Counted from the first letter of the stretch, positions 55,699 to 64,000 are shown. The stretch is 64,000 nt of DNA from Candidatus Nitrosocosmicus arcticus (GCF_007826885.1 NZ_ML675584.1:92588-156587), one strand, 5' to 3'. Notes: a model not told the origin generated them from the sequence alone. A program made the numbers and translations.

Positions 55699-55848
55699 TC
55701 ATATAAGATCACCATGCAATTGATGCACGTGTGTATCTAGTTCTTTCTCATTTTTAGCGACATAATTACACAATGTGCAAGTCCTTTTATCTTTACGTCC
55801 TTGCATGTAATCTGCGAGGCGCATTAATACCATTGTTATTCCCCACAT
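55699..55848 (-). CDS. 49-residue C2H2 zinc-finger protein
   Basis: ATG 55848 to TGA at 55699. The C-terminal half is a complete C2H2 finger, TCTLCNYVAKNEKELDTHVH plus QLH: Cys-x2-Cys, 12 residues, His-x4-His. In-frame ATGs also exist at 55833 and 55824. The TATA-like ATTATATAG about 25-30 nt before 55848 favours the longest form. A perfect inverted repeat lies between TATA and ATG. Confidence 0.65.
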   Translation of the reverse strand: MWGITMVLMRLADYMQGRKDKRTCTLCNYVAKNEKELDTHVHQLHGDLI

Positions 55849-55853
55849 ATTCG

Positions 55854-55872
55854 ATAGTATTTACCATACTAT
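55854..55872. promoter_or_regulatory. Inverted repeat in the small zinc-finger promoter
   Basis: ATAGTAT (55854-55860), 5-nt spacer, ATACTAT (55866-55872): perfect 7-bp arms 6-24 nt before the ATG and next to the TATA box. It is well placed as an operator for autoregulation. Confidence 0.5.
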
Positions 55873-56244
55873 ATAATCCCCATTTTAAGTGAGAATATAT
55901 TGCTTTACCTATCTAATTTTTCCCTCCGTTCTATTTAGGACCAGAATAAATATACTTAAAGAGAATCTGAGAAATTTACTAAAAAAAAGATATTTAAACA
56001 GCTGTATTGAATATCAACTCGTTGACCTTGCTGACCTTACAATCTTCTAAAACTAGTCAGGTGTAAGGTCACGTAATTCATGGTTTACAGATGTCGTAAG
56101 AGAAATCTAAATTAATTCTTAATATTTTTCTTATATCTCCTCTGAAACTAAAACAAAATATTGTATGATTCCTTCAAACTATTTATGGTCAATATCAAAA
56201 ATTAGCCTTTTACAATAGTTTGATAACTGTATAGTGTTAGGAGA

Positions 56245-56427
56245 ATGAAAAAATATTGCTGTAAAGAATTGCATCAACTGGAGGATGATTCTTGGGAGAG
56301 GGGGTTTGGACTCAACATAATAGAAAAGAACAAAGTGGAGGTATTCTGTATGGATGATGCAGGCTACCCTAAACGCATAGACGAATATACATTTAATTTC
56401 TGCCCCTTTTGTGGTAATAAACTGTAA
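56245..56427 (+). CDS. 60-residue zinc-ribbon protein
   Basis: It begins MKKYCCKELHQLEDDSWERG and ends NFCPFCGNKL, with a Cys pair at each end (YCC and CPFCG) forming one zinc ribbon. A short SD-like AGGAG directly precedes the ATG. The same architecture occurs in small bacterial and archaeal proteins of unknown role. Confidence 0.7.
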   Translation: MKKYCCKELHQLEDDSWERGFGLNIIEKNKVEVFCMDDAGYPKRIDEYTFNFCPFCGNKL

Positions 56428-56492
56428 TATGACTATCATGACATATCATCAAAATACTATAAAAGGTAACATGGCATCCTTAAGTAATAATT

Positions 56493-57329
56493 TCAGAAAA
56501 ACTGTTTCATCATATTTATAAATTCTTCATCGGTCATTTTTCTTTTGGCTTCCATCCATTGTTCAACGTCCTTGCCTGCCAGATATCTTAATTTTGGATT
56601 TTCACTGGTGATCGCACCAAGTAAAACCTCGGCTACGTACTCTGGTGTAGACCCATTACCAATCATTTTTTTTATGTTGTTTTCCATGGCTTTCATTAGC
56701 GGAGCATATGGAGTATCAGGATCTTGAGATTTCTTTGCTATCTGTAAAGCATTATGAAAGTTGGTATCAATCACACCCGGCTCTATAATTACTGTTTTGA
56801 TTCCAAAAGGTTCAAGCTCATAAGACATAGATTCGCTTAAACCCTCTACTGCAAATTTTGTGCTTACATAAGCGGAGCCAGTGGGGTAGCCAAACCTCCC
56901 CGCCCCTGAGCTTATATTGACAATCAATCCAGTTTTTTGTGTTCTCATAATTGGGAGTACTGCTTGGGTAGTCCTTATCAATCCGTATACATTTGTTTCA
57001 TACTGTTTTCTTATTTCACTTAAAGAAAGGTCCTCAAAGGCTCCTGATAAAGCATAACCAGCATTGTTTACTAATACATCTATTCTGCCAGCTTCATCAT
57101 ACACCGTTTGTATAGCGGTTTTGACAGAGTTGTCATCTGTAACATCGAGCTCTACAAAAGATAAGGGTAATTTTTCATTCTCTGCAATAGTCCTTAATTC
57201 TGAGCCTTTTTGCAAGTTCCTCATTGATGCATATGTTCTAAAGTTATTTCTTGCTAGTATAAGGGCCGTTTCACGTCCTATGCCCGCCGAGCTTCCGGTA
57301 ACTAATGCAACCCTTGGATTTGATGACAT
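56493..57329 (-). CDS. Short-chain dehydrogenase/reductase (SDR)
   Basis: A 278-residue classical SDR. The cofactor loop is VTGSSAGIGRETALIL, then NNAG in VLVNNAGYAL. The active site is Ser in NISSGAGRFG with YVSTKFAVEGLSES (Tyr-x3-Lys). An Arg after the first strand (SMRNLQKG) favours NADP(H). The substrate is unknown. ATG 57329. Monocistronic. Confidence 0.9.
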   Translation of the reverse strand: MSSNPRVALVTGSSAGIGRETALILARNNFRTYASMRNLQKGSELRTIAENEKLPLSFVELDVTDDNSVKTAIQTVYDEAGRIDVLVNNAGYALSGAFEDLSLSEIRKQYETNVYGLIRTTQAVLPIMRTQKTGLIVNISSGAGRFGYPTGSAYVSTKFAVEGLSESMSYELEPFGIKTVIIEPGVIDTNFHNALQIAKKSQDPDTPYAPLMKAMENNIKKMIGNGSTPEYVAEVLLGAITSENPKLRYLAGKDVEQWMEAKRKMTDEEFINMMKQFF

Positions 57330-57843
57330 CAGGATTCAAAAGAGTCAACCGGCAGATAAACTTTAACACATATGCACAAAAGAAAGTGATTTATGAATAT
57401 TTCTATCGATAACAAAAGTTGCTCTTTATTAATTTTTATAACTAAATACTTGTTGCCTAGATAGAAAGTAATAAGGGCGACTAATGATAGAACACCTCTC
57501 AATGTTGATGTCGATGATGACGGCAGCAATATCTATAGACTTACTAGTATGGAGTAAAAAAGAAGATCAATAATTTCATAACCATCCTAATTACTTTTTG
57601 TCTGGGTAATTTACATATTATCTTAGTTTGATTGAATTGTTCGTTATATGAAGAATAGACTGTTCCATTAATCCCAAAAATTCATAACAAACAAAAGATT
57701 GTTTTGAATAAACTGCCATATCATTTAGAGATAACCAATCTTATTTCAATTTATTTCATATATCTTCTAGCGGTTCTTTTTCAATCCCTTACATTCCATA
57801 CAAAGTATTTTATTGGTGAGCTGGAAAATGGTTTTATTGTCGA
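57330..57843. other. Intergenic, no secure gene
   Basis: 514 nt. A 30-codon ATG ORF near 57485 is Met-rich and has no recognisable content. Otherwise promoters only. Confidence 0.4.
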
Positions 57844-58830
57844 TTGCCTGAACATAATTTAAAATTACTAACCTCAGGAAGCCTATTAGTCACAATTATC
57901 ATACTATCATCCTCCATTTCCCAAGTAGCCTTGTCTTCACTTTCATTTACAGAACTATATTGGAAAGTAGGGGCGCCTATGCCAATGGAAAGGTCTGAAA
58001 TTGCTGACGCTTTACTAAATGACAAAATATACATTATTGGTGGATTTGATAATGGTGGTAACACTACTACTACTGTGCAGGTGTAAGACCCTGTCACTGA
58101 CAAGTGGAGTCAAACGACTTCATTACCTCAACCGCTAGACCACACCGCTGCGGCATCCTATAATGGGAAACTGTATGTGGTTGGAGGAGGTTATCTTAAT
58201 AGAGATACATTATCAGACAAATTGCACATATTCGATTCCAGTACCAACAATTGGACTGAGGGAGTAAGTCTCCCAAGCGCACGTGGTGCATTAACTGCTA
58301 ATTTTATCAATGGGACGCTATATGTGGTTGGAGGTGTAGATTCTGAAAAAACATTGATAAGTACTTTAGCATACAATCTATCTACAGACCAATGGACCGA
58401 AAAAGCACCTATGCAAACAGCAAGAGAACATCTAACCTCGGCAGTCGTGAATGATAAATTATATGTTACAGGCGGAAGAACCAATGGAATGGCTTCCAAC
58501 GTTAATGCTAATGAGGTATATGATCCTGTTACTGACAAGTGGACCATCCTGGAACCATTGCCTACGAAAAGAGGTGGCTTATCCTCTACGGCAGCAGTAG
58601 TAAACGAATCAATCTATGTCTTTGGAGGAGAACAGCCAACAGGCACCTTTAACAATAATGAAAGGTTCGATGTGAAATCTAATACATGGACATCTGAAAA
58701 GAGTATGCCAACAGCGCGTCATGGATTGGCGGCCGTAGCGATTGACAACAAAATTTACGTAATGGGTGGTGGACCACAACCCGGAGGGTCCACAAGTAAC
58801 CTAAATGAAATATTTATTATTAGTAAATAA
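57844..58830 (+). pseudogene. Secreted kelch-repeat protein interrupted by an in-frame stop
   Basis: One continuous frame of 328 codons encodes a signal sequence (TSGSLLVTIIILSSSISQVA) and six kelch blades (e.g. DKIYIIGGFDN, GKLYVVGGGYL, GTLYVVGGVDS, DKLYVTGGRTN, ESIYVFGGEQP, NKIYVMGGGPQ). At 58084-58086 a TAA splits it. The parallel blade downstream reads VYDPVTDKW, while here GTG TAA GAC CCT replaces V-Y-D-P, so a single T-to-A change of the Tyr codon made the stop. The rest is intact, suggesting a recent loss or an error. The start is TTG 57844, not certain. Confidence 0.8.
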
Positions 58831-59301
58831 TAGACTTAACAACAATATCTATCTATTTGTTTTTTCTATGTGGACCCGCTGGGAGGTGTGCTCATCTCGG
58901 TCTTTAAAAGTAGTCACCTTAGGGAATGTTTTAATCTATTAATAGAATTTGTTTAAAGAATATAAAGAAAGGAACTGACTGAAATACGCGACAAAAATGA
59001 CTTGTACCATCCTATCAGGTCATAGTTCACTATTTCTTTAATAAGTTAGATAATCGAGATTCTTCCACCTAATAAACGAATAATGTTTTTTAGATAACAA
59101 GTCTTAATCTAGAATGCATCATTTAGGCTTGATGTTTACATCTGGAAGAGTTGAAAAATGCTTTTCTAGATGTAATATTTATCAATCTAAGGCTTAGTAA
59201 GAATATCAACAGAATAATTGATTAAAGATAATGAATTTTATTATTAAATACCTAACATGGTAATATTCATCATCAATCTATGCATGGCATAGTCGCGAGG
59301 T
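58831..59301. other. Intergenic, no gene recognised
   Basis: 470 nt between the kelch gene and the integrase remnant. It may contain the lost 3' part of that element, but I see no att-like copy of the tRNA end. Confidence 0.4.
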
Positions 59302-59932
59302 TTACATTTTTCCTTCTCCATATCTTTCATTTAACTTAATGTGTTTGTTCTTTAATAAAGTAACCTCGTGATTTCTAGCATCAAGATCCCACAAAAGTGA
59401 TAACGCAGCTTTATTTCGTTTGAATTGCTCGTACTTTATAACTATTAATAATTCCTCTTTAGACCACAATTCTGATTCTATATATGGACTTAATCTCTTT
59501 GTCTTCTTTTTCTTTATTTTCATAAATTCCGGAGTAACCCGATCTATTGGTGAAGCATATTCGGGCTCAGAGGTTGAGGTATTTTGCTCAATATATTCAT
59601 TGTAAAACTATCGGAAGAAATATTTCAAATGATTCAAATAGACATTCCATGTTCTAATCCATTTTCTATCTGGATCCTGTTCAATTGGTTTTATCTTGCT
59701 GTCTAGAAATTGAATGACTTCTTGTCTCTTTATGTATTCAAAGGAAAAATTTTGATTTGAAAAATTTGCAAAACTCAAGACAATCTTTAGATTGTTATTG
59801 ATGTGTTTATCTCCAGCTCCACCAGTTTTCATAAATTGATAAAATTCGCTAATTATACTTGCATTGTTTGAATTAGACAGTTTATCTATATTATTGAGAG
59901 TTGTAGCTAGTTTTACTGGTATTGTGATTCAT
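59302..59932 (-). pseudogene. Tyrosine recombinase/integrase remnant next to tRNA-Ala
   Basis: In one frame: ISEFYQFMKTGGAGDKHINN, KWIRTWNVYLNHLKYFFR, TAG, FYNEYIEQ, KTKRLSPYIESELWSKEELL, and KAALSLLWDLDARNHEVTLL ending ERYGEGKM, TAA. This is the SAM-like core-binding domain and the start of the catalytic domain of archaeal XerA-like integrases. The TAG stands where the family has Trp (FFRW). The catalytic Arg/His/Tyr part is absent. An SD-start AAAGGAGG-ATG (59932) is in a frame one base off, so there is also an early frameshift. A tRNA gene 57 nt away is the likely former integration site. Confidence 0.8.
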
Positions 59933-59988
59933 CCTCCTTTGAATAATTAATTATACTCAGTCGCAATATATGAACCCCTGTTAATAAT

Positions 59989-60062
59989 GGACTGGGCGGG
60001 ACTTGAACCCGCGATCTTTCGATTGCGAATCGAACGTTCGTACCAAGCTGAACCACCAGCCC
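59989..60062 (-). tRNA. tRNA-Ala (anticodon CGC)
   Basis: A 74-nt cloverleaf on the minus strand: acceptor GGGCTGG/CCAGTCC with the alanine-identity G3-U70 wobble pair, D stem GTTC/GAAC, anticodon stem TTCGA/TCGAA with loop TTCGCAA (anticodon CGC, reads GCG), variable AGATC, T stem GCGGG/CCCGC with TTCAAGT loop. No intron and no encoded CCA. It starts 11 nt downstream of the potassium channel gene's stop. Confidence 0.95.
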
Positions 60063-60073
60063 TCTAATACCTT

Positions 60074-60970
60074 TTATGGGTTACCAGTGGTTATCTGATT
60101 TCCACACCTATTACAGTAAATTGCTGTTTGAGGATTTATATTATTGCATTTAGCGCATGAAAATCCCTGTTTTTGGGTGCTATTACTGTTCTTAAGTTCC
60201 CCATGAAGATTGGAAATGAGGTTTAATAGGGTTACAATTTCCTCACTTTGCAAGCCCTCTAGTCTGTCGATCTTATCCTTAATCAATAATTTGATATTAT
60301 TTTCATCTTTTCTGCGCTGATTTTTCATTTTTGATTCGATAAATTGTGCTCCGAGAGTTGAAATTAATATGCCCAAAATTGCAATACCAATAACCATTAT
60401 TACTGTAGCAATTATTCTTCCTTCAAACGTAACAGGATATACATCACCATATCCAACCGTAGTAACTGTAACTACCGCCCACCAAACTGCATCTCCAAGG
60501 TTTGTTATCTTTGAACCTGGTGCATTATGCTCCACAAAATACATGGTAAATGCACCAGCTGTAACTGTAATCATAGATAGTAAAACAACATATAGAAGCC
60601 TATTTCTGATTTCGTCCATTATTATTAAAGTTCTTGATAAAATATGCATAAACCTAAAAATCTGAATAAGCCTTAAGCTTTTCAAACCCGCCCCATAAAC
60701 AGTGTTAGCTTCTAGCAAGGTTAGAGTGTACAAGGGTATGAAAGAAGGAATTTCATACAAATGAGTTAAAAAATATTTGTATCCTTGTTTTGACTTTTTT
60801 ATTCTTATGGCAAAGTCAAATGCCAAAATAATAGATACTATGAAATCAAATAAAAATACCGCAAGTAAAACTTGACCAAGAGGATCATAAAAATATTGAA
60901 ACAATATCAAAAATACTGAAAATCCAGTCAAAGAAATAATAAAAAACTCAAAATTAGTATTTCTTTTCAT
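60074..60970 (-). CDS. Voltage-gated-type potassium channel with C-terminal zinc ribbon
   Basis: A 298-residue channel. It has six hydrophobic segments. S4 is weakly charged (KSLRLIQIFRFMHILSRTL). The pore loop is VWWAVVTVTTVGYGDVYPVT with the selectivity filter TVGYGD. S6 continues into a coiled region (residues 205-255). The C-terminus has SCAKCNNINPQTAIYCNRCG, a four-Cys zinc ribbon, unusual for Kv-type channels and suggesting a cytoplasmic sensory or docking module. ATG at 60970. Probably K+ flux or membrane potential control. Confidence 0.87.
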   Translation of the reverse strand: MKRNTNFEFFIISLTGFSVFLILFQYFYDPLGQVLLAVFLFDFIVSIILAFDFAIRIKKSKQGYKYFLTHLYEIPSFIPLYTLTLLEANTVYGAGLKSLRLIQIFRFMHILSRTLIIMDEIRNRLLYVVLLSMITVTAGAFTMYFVEHNAPGSKITNLGDAVWWAVVTVTTVGYGDVYPVTFEGRIIATVIMVIGIAILGILISTLGAQFIESKMKNQRRKDENNIKLLIKDKIDRLEGLQSEEIVTLLNLISNLHGELKNSNSTQKQGFSCAKCNNINPQTAIYCNRCGNQITTGNP

Positions 60971-61253
60971 CTTTTATAATATGGAGTACAAATCCATTTC
61001 AGTTTTTAGATACTTTGGTATCAACAATTTATGGTATCAAATTTTATATATTTTTGACATCTGTTTATCCAAAAAAAATTCTGAATTGTTGATATCGCCT
61101 TAAATCTCCGCGGCATTGAATGCATAAAAAATGATGGTACCTAGATATGGATGCTGAAGATATCCAGGGTCGCTCTTCTTTTTAGATTCTTCTATCAAGT
61201 TTAAATGGGCTGGTCGGATTGATTAAAATATGCTTTGAAAAGATTTAAGATAA

Positions 61254-61685
61254 ATGAGTGATTTTGTTACACTGGATTTTAAGGTAATAAAGGAGTATTG
61301 GGATTCATACCTACTAAGTGATGATACGAAACTCAAAAGTAGGGTAGTGTTAACCGGGGTGAAAAAATCAAAGACGAATTCATCAAAAGAATATGAATTT
61401 AATTTTCAGTCAATCCAGTCTTTCATATTTTCAGATAAAGCAACTGGGTCCCCACATAAGAAAATGCATACCAAGCAGGATATGGAATCCTCTTATAATA
61501 AAGAAATAGCCTTCTCTACAACATCCGAAAAATGGAATGAGTACTTGTTAGATGACAATACTCGGGTAAGATTGAAAAATACTGTTGCCGGAATTACAAA
61601 GTCAGACCTTTATTTACAAGATGGGGATCCAATTTACAACGTAAAGATTAGAGTATTGTCTAAAATTAAAAGGCAAAATCAGTGA
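61254..61685 (+). CDS. Small protein with an internal duplication, unknown function
   Basis: A 143-residue protein with two related units: IKEYWDSYLLSDDTKLKSRV and SEKWNEYLLDDNTRVRLKNT, each followed by V-x-G-x-x-KS. The repeated W-x-x-YLL-x-D-x-T pattern also occurs in small proteins of related archaea, as far as I recall. The region between is polar. The protein is hydrophilic, with no Cys and no membrane segment. Function unknown. ATG 61254. Confidence 0.6.
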   Translation: MSDFVTLDFKVIKEYWDSYLLSDDTKLKSRVVLTGVKKSKTNSSKEYEFNFQSIQSFIFSDKATGSPHKKMHTKQDMESSYNKEIAFSTTSEKWNEYLLDDNTRVRLKNTVAGITKSDLYLQDGDPIYNVKIRVLSKIKRQNQ

Positions 61686-62237
61686 CGCTATGCACTAATT
61701 TATTTCTCTACTAGAATTCTGTTACTTAAAAATAGTTATCATTCCTATATCTCATAGTTATTAGGGGTATTTCCTAGGAGTAGGAATATCCTAATTACTT
61801 AATAAATAAATTTTTTACTGATCTATCTATGATATATTCATCTGCTTAATTGGCATAGAGTACAGAGTACAAAGAGTACAGTCAGGGTCCTTGCAGAATT
61901 TAACCCTTTATTGTCAATTTGATATATCCAATGAGTGGTTTAGACAACAGGGTCTATTGAGTTAACCAAATCACAAAAATCACAAAAATCTGATAGAATT
62001 AGGGAAGAAATACCATAATGATAATTTCAATTACAGGATAATCATCTCATTTGTATACATCAAGGTAACGAAACTTTTACCCTTAAAGGATCCTATTAGA
62101 AAAGTGTGTACGAGAATAACGCAATATCTTTCATGATATAATTACGTAAAGAACAATCTATCATCAAAAACCATATGACTCTTTCTAATTAGTAAATACT
62201 GAAAATCGATATATTTTGAAACAAACTTTAGAGCACA
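61686..62237. other. Intergenic with hairpin and promoter of the beta-helix gene
   Basis: 552 nt. It holds the inverted repeat at 61761 and short AGAGTACA direct repeats at about 61857-61880. GATATATTTT (62209-62218) is a TATA-like box about 25 nt before the TTG at 62238. No other gene is seen. Confidence 0.5.
61761..61794. repeat. Long inverted repeat with TTAGG/CCTAA arms
   Basis: TTAGGGGTATTTCCTA (61761-61776), 4-nt spacer GGAG, TAGGAATATCCTAA (61781-61794): a nearly perfect hairpin of about 14 bp. It lies 75 nt after the duplicated-domain gene and is followed 20-odd nt later by an A/T-rich run including TTTTTT. It could be a transcription terminator or a protein-binding dyad. Arms share the TTAGG/CCTAA core with the site at 20877. 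Confidence 0.5.
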
Positions 62238-64000
62238 TTGACAAATAAGAAGATAAGTGTGATTCCAGTGATATTTCTTGTATTATTACTTACTTTTAAT
62301 ACATCCACTATTTTATCCAACAATGGTGTAGCAGCGCAGTCTTATGATAACAAACCTCTTGGTTCCCTACGTGGTGTCATATGTAGCGAAAATAAAAACC
62401 CTGAGCCTCCACAAGATGGTCCTAATAAACTTGCAAACCCAGACGATGATAGCAGTAAGTCAGCAGGTAGTAAAGGATCTGAAAGTTCTGATGCAAAACA
62501 TAGTGGGAAAATAGGCAAGGTAATAACACCTACTCCAACACTAGTTAATCCAAATAAACTTGCAAACCCAGACGATGATAGCAGTAAGTCAGCAGGTAGT
62601 AAGGGATCTGCAGGTTCTTCAGCCGATGGTACCGGAACTGATGACAGCAGTAAGTCAGCAGGTAGTAAGGGATCTGCAGGTTCTGATGCAAAACATAGTG
62701 GGAAAATAGGCAAGGTTATAACACCTACTCCAACACTAGTTAGTCCAAATAAACTTGCAAACCCAGACGATGACAGCAGTAAGACAGGAAATAGCGTTAT
62801 TAACGAAATTTGCTTCGATACTGAGGAAAGTAATGAAATTGACAAGCCTATAACGGAGAATAATTTGGAAAACCGTGAATCTGGTATTACTAGCATTTCT
62901 TGTGGGCAACTAATTGAGCAGAGTGTGATAATCACATCTAATCTTGATTGTAAGACTGATGGACTACTTGTAGGTGGTAATGACATTATAATTGATTTGA
63001 ATGGCTTTACAGTGACCGGTCCAAGTCAAGATAGTTCAAAAATAGGAATAATGCTTACCGATACCAAGAACGTTACTGTTCAAGGGCCTGGAACAATTTC
63101 AGACTTTCAAGCAGGAATATTAACAACAGATGGGAAGGACAATACTATTTCTGCGATAGACTTTTCGGAAAATCACGTTGGAGTACTTGTTACAAGTTCC
63201 TCCAATTCTACTATCAAAGACAACCGATTAACTAACAATAGTATGGGGATTGTTACATATTCTTCCTCAAATTCAAGCATAGATACAAACCTGCTTAAAT
63301 CAAACGATTTGGCTGGCACGGCGTTAGTGGACTCTGACAATAATGATATTTATTTGAATACCGTTCAAGACTCTTTGAACGGTATATTCGTCGATGGCCA
63401 AAGCAATAATAATAACGCTACCTTTAACAATTTGGTACAAAATAACGAAATAGGTATCAATAACGCAAATGGATCACCAGTAAATATTAACAATAATGAG
63501 TATGACTATAATACTTGCAACGTTTCAATACCTGATGGCCTATGTTATGGCGGTCATCTACCAATCCTTAATACTAATGCATCAAAAGTTGAATCAATCG
63601 ATCAAACAGAAATTGAATCTCCGATTCAAAAGGATGGAGCGTCTAGCGATCAAAAACAAATAGGTTCAGATAATGAATCTTCAGATAAGCAGAATAGTAT
63701 TGGAGGTGTATTTAATGACATTAGTTCAGGTAACAATGTAGCTTTACAAAGCCAAGATAACAGCGGAAGTATTTCCGCAGGCCAAGGTTCTTCTGACAGC
63801 AGTGGTTCAGGCGATGGTTCTTCTGACAGCAGTGGTTCAGGCGATGGTTCTTCTGACAGCAGTGGTTCAGGCGATGGTTCTTCTGACAGCAGTGGTTCAG
63901 GAACAACAGGTAGCGCAGGTTCAGGAACAACAGGTAGCGCAGGTTCAGGGACCATTGGCAATACCGGCTCTCGCGGTCCTGGCACTCGGGGGACTGTTTC
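62238..64000 (+). CDS. Repeat-rich secreted beta-helix (NosD-like) surface protein, partial
   Basis: An open frame from TTG 62238 to the right edge, over 585 residues. The signal sequence (TNKKISVIPVIFLVLLLTF) and a cleavage-like VAAQ are followed by a low-complexity region of NKLANPDDDSSKSAGSKGS repeats to about residue 185. Next is a right-handed parallel beta-helix with NosD-type turns (LIEQSVIITSNLDCKTDGLL, GIMLTDTKNVTVQGPGTIS, NNDIYLNTVQDSLNGIFVDG). A Ser/Gly/Asp repeat tail follows from about 63780. The start is supported by a TATA-like box about 25 nt before it; ATG does not occur near. A polysaccharide-binding or lyase-like cell-surface protein. No catalytic residues can be assigned. 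Confidence 0.75.
   Translation, partial: MTNKKISVIPVIFLVLLLTFNTSTILSNNGVAAQSYDNKPLGSLRGVICSENKNPEPPQDGPNKLANPDDDSSKSAGSKGSESSDAKHSGKIGKVITPTPTLVNPNKLANPDDDSSKSAGSKGSAGSSADGTGTDDSSKSAGSKGSAGSDAKHSGKIGKVITPTPTLVSPNKLANPDDDSSKTGNSVINEICFDTEESNEIDKPITENNLENRESGITSISCGQLIEQSVIITSNLDCKTDGLLVGGNDIIIDLNGFTVTGPSQDSSKIGIMLTDTKNVTVQGPGTISDFQAGILTTDGKDNTISAIDFSENHVGVLVTSSSNSTIKDNRLTNNSMGIVTYSSSNSSIDTNLLKSNDLAGTALVDSDNNDIYLNTVQDSLNGIFVDGQSNNNNATFNNLVQNNEIGINNANGSPVNINNNEYDYNTCNVSIPDGLCYGGHLPILNTNASKVESIDQTEIESPIQKDGASSDQKQIGSDNESSDKQNSIGGVFNDISSGNNVALQSQDNSGSISAGQGSSDSSGSGDGSSDSSGSGDGSSDSSGSGDGSSDSSGSGTTGSAGSGTTGSAGSGTIGNTGSRGPGTRGTV
62425..62790 (+). repeat. Imperfect long direct repeats in the beta-helix gene
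   Basis: The unit encoding NKLANPDDDSSKSAGSKGS, then (G)SDAKHSGKIGKVITPTPT, occurs in full twice, with a third and partial copies around 62535-62660. Copies are near-identical at the DNA level, pointing to recent unequal recombination. Confidence 0.85.
63780..63947 (+). repeat. Tandem repeats: four 30-bp and two 24-bp units
   Basis: Four in-frame 30-bp units encode G(D/Q)GSSDSSGS (63780-63899), followed by two 24-bp units encoding GTTGSAGS (63900-63947). Both lengths are multiples of 3, so copy-number changes keep the frame. The first unit differs (GQ instead of GD). Confidence 0.9.

Noticed and set aside
62342..62986. Long minus-strand frame of 214 codons with Leu/Ser repeats, and similar frames at 63650-63985
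   Set aside because: They are antisense images of the repeat-rich surface protein, whose signal sequence, TATA box and beta-helix are on the plus strand.

Overview
The window looks like chromosomal DNA of an ammonia-oxidising archaeon of the class Nitrososphaeria, most likely the Nitrosocosmicus/Nitrososphaera side. This is inference, since no amo gene, rRNA or other definitive marker is present. Supporting signs are the AT-rich composition, archaeal-type Pth2 peptidyl-tRNA hydrolase, HerA-like ATPase, a two-domain multicopper oxidase in an operon with a ZIP permease, several TATA-like boxes about 25 nt before start codons (leaderless transcripts, many TTG/GTG starts), small C2H2 and zinc-ribbon proteins, and a tRNA-Ala without encoded CCA.

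Layout. 0-1.3 kb: the edge of an alpha/beta hydrolase and a C2H2 zinc-finger protein. 1.8-9.5 kb: a hydrolase island with a trypsin-like protease fused to a NUC1-type nuclease, an M6 metalloprotease, an M14 carboxypeptidase behind a small co-transcribed protein, two small unknown proteins and a V8-like serine protease; none of the enzymes shows a signal peptide. 9.9-15.9 kb: surface proteins, an M1 aminopeptidase with a HEAT-like tail, and a clear Png1-type peptide:N-glycanase. 15.9-19.4 kb: a multicopper oxidase-ZIP-DtxR operon with paired palindromes bracketing its TATA region. 19.7-39 kb: mostly single genes (lectin-like surface protein, SufR-like regulator, FMN reductase, BASS-type transporter, Pth2, DUF421 protein, HerA-like ATPase plus metallophosphoesterase, cupin, phosphoribosyltransferase, PhoD phosphatase, patatin, PPK2, a doubly frameshifted ABM protein, ferritin, a second zinc-finger protein).

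38.9-50.8 kb is the most coherent unit. Two gene remnants are followed by fixA, fixB and a fixC-fixX fusion, then a glutamine synthetase-family gene, an FMN/Fe-S glutamate synthase core, a degenerate paralogue of that core, a class II glutamine amidotransferase, a GXGXG subunit, and a convergent Lrp regulator. It reads as a split GOGAT-like (or N-methylglutamate synthase-like) module beside an electron-bifurcating ETF that could supply reduced ferredoxin.

51-64 kb: a polysaccharide deacetylase, a PRC/DUF2171-like protein, a histidine kinase, several very small zinc proteins (one frameshifted), an SDR, a kelch gene broken by a stop codon, an integrase remnant beside tRNA-Ala(CGC), a voltage-gated-type K+ channel with a zinc ribbon, a duplicated-domain small protein, and a repeat-rich beta-helix surface protein running off the right edge. 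Single-base lesions in six or seven genes suggest either active gene decay or assembly errors.
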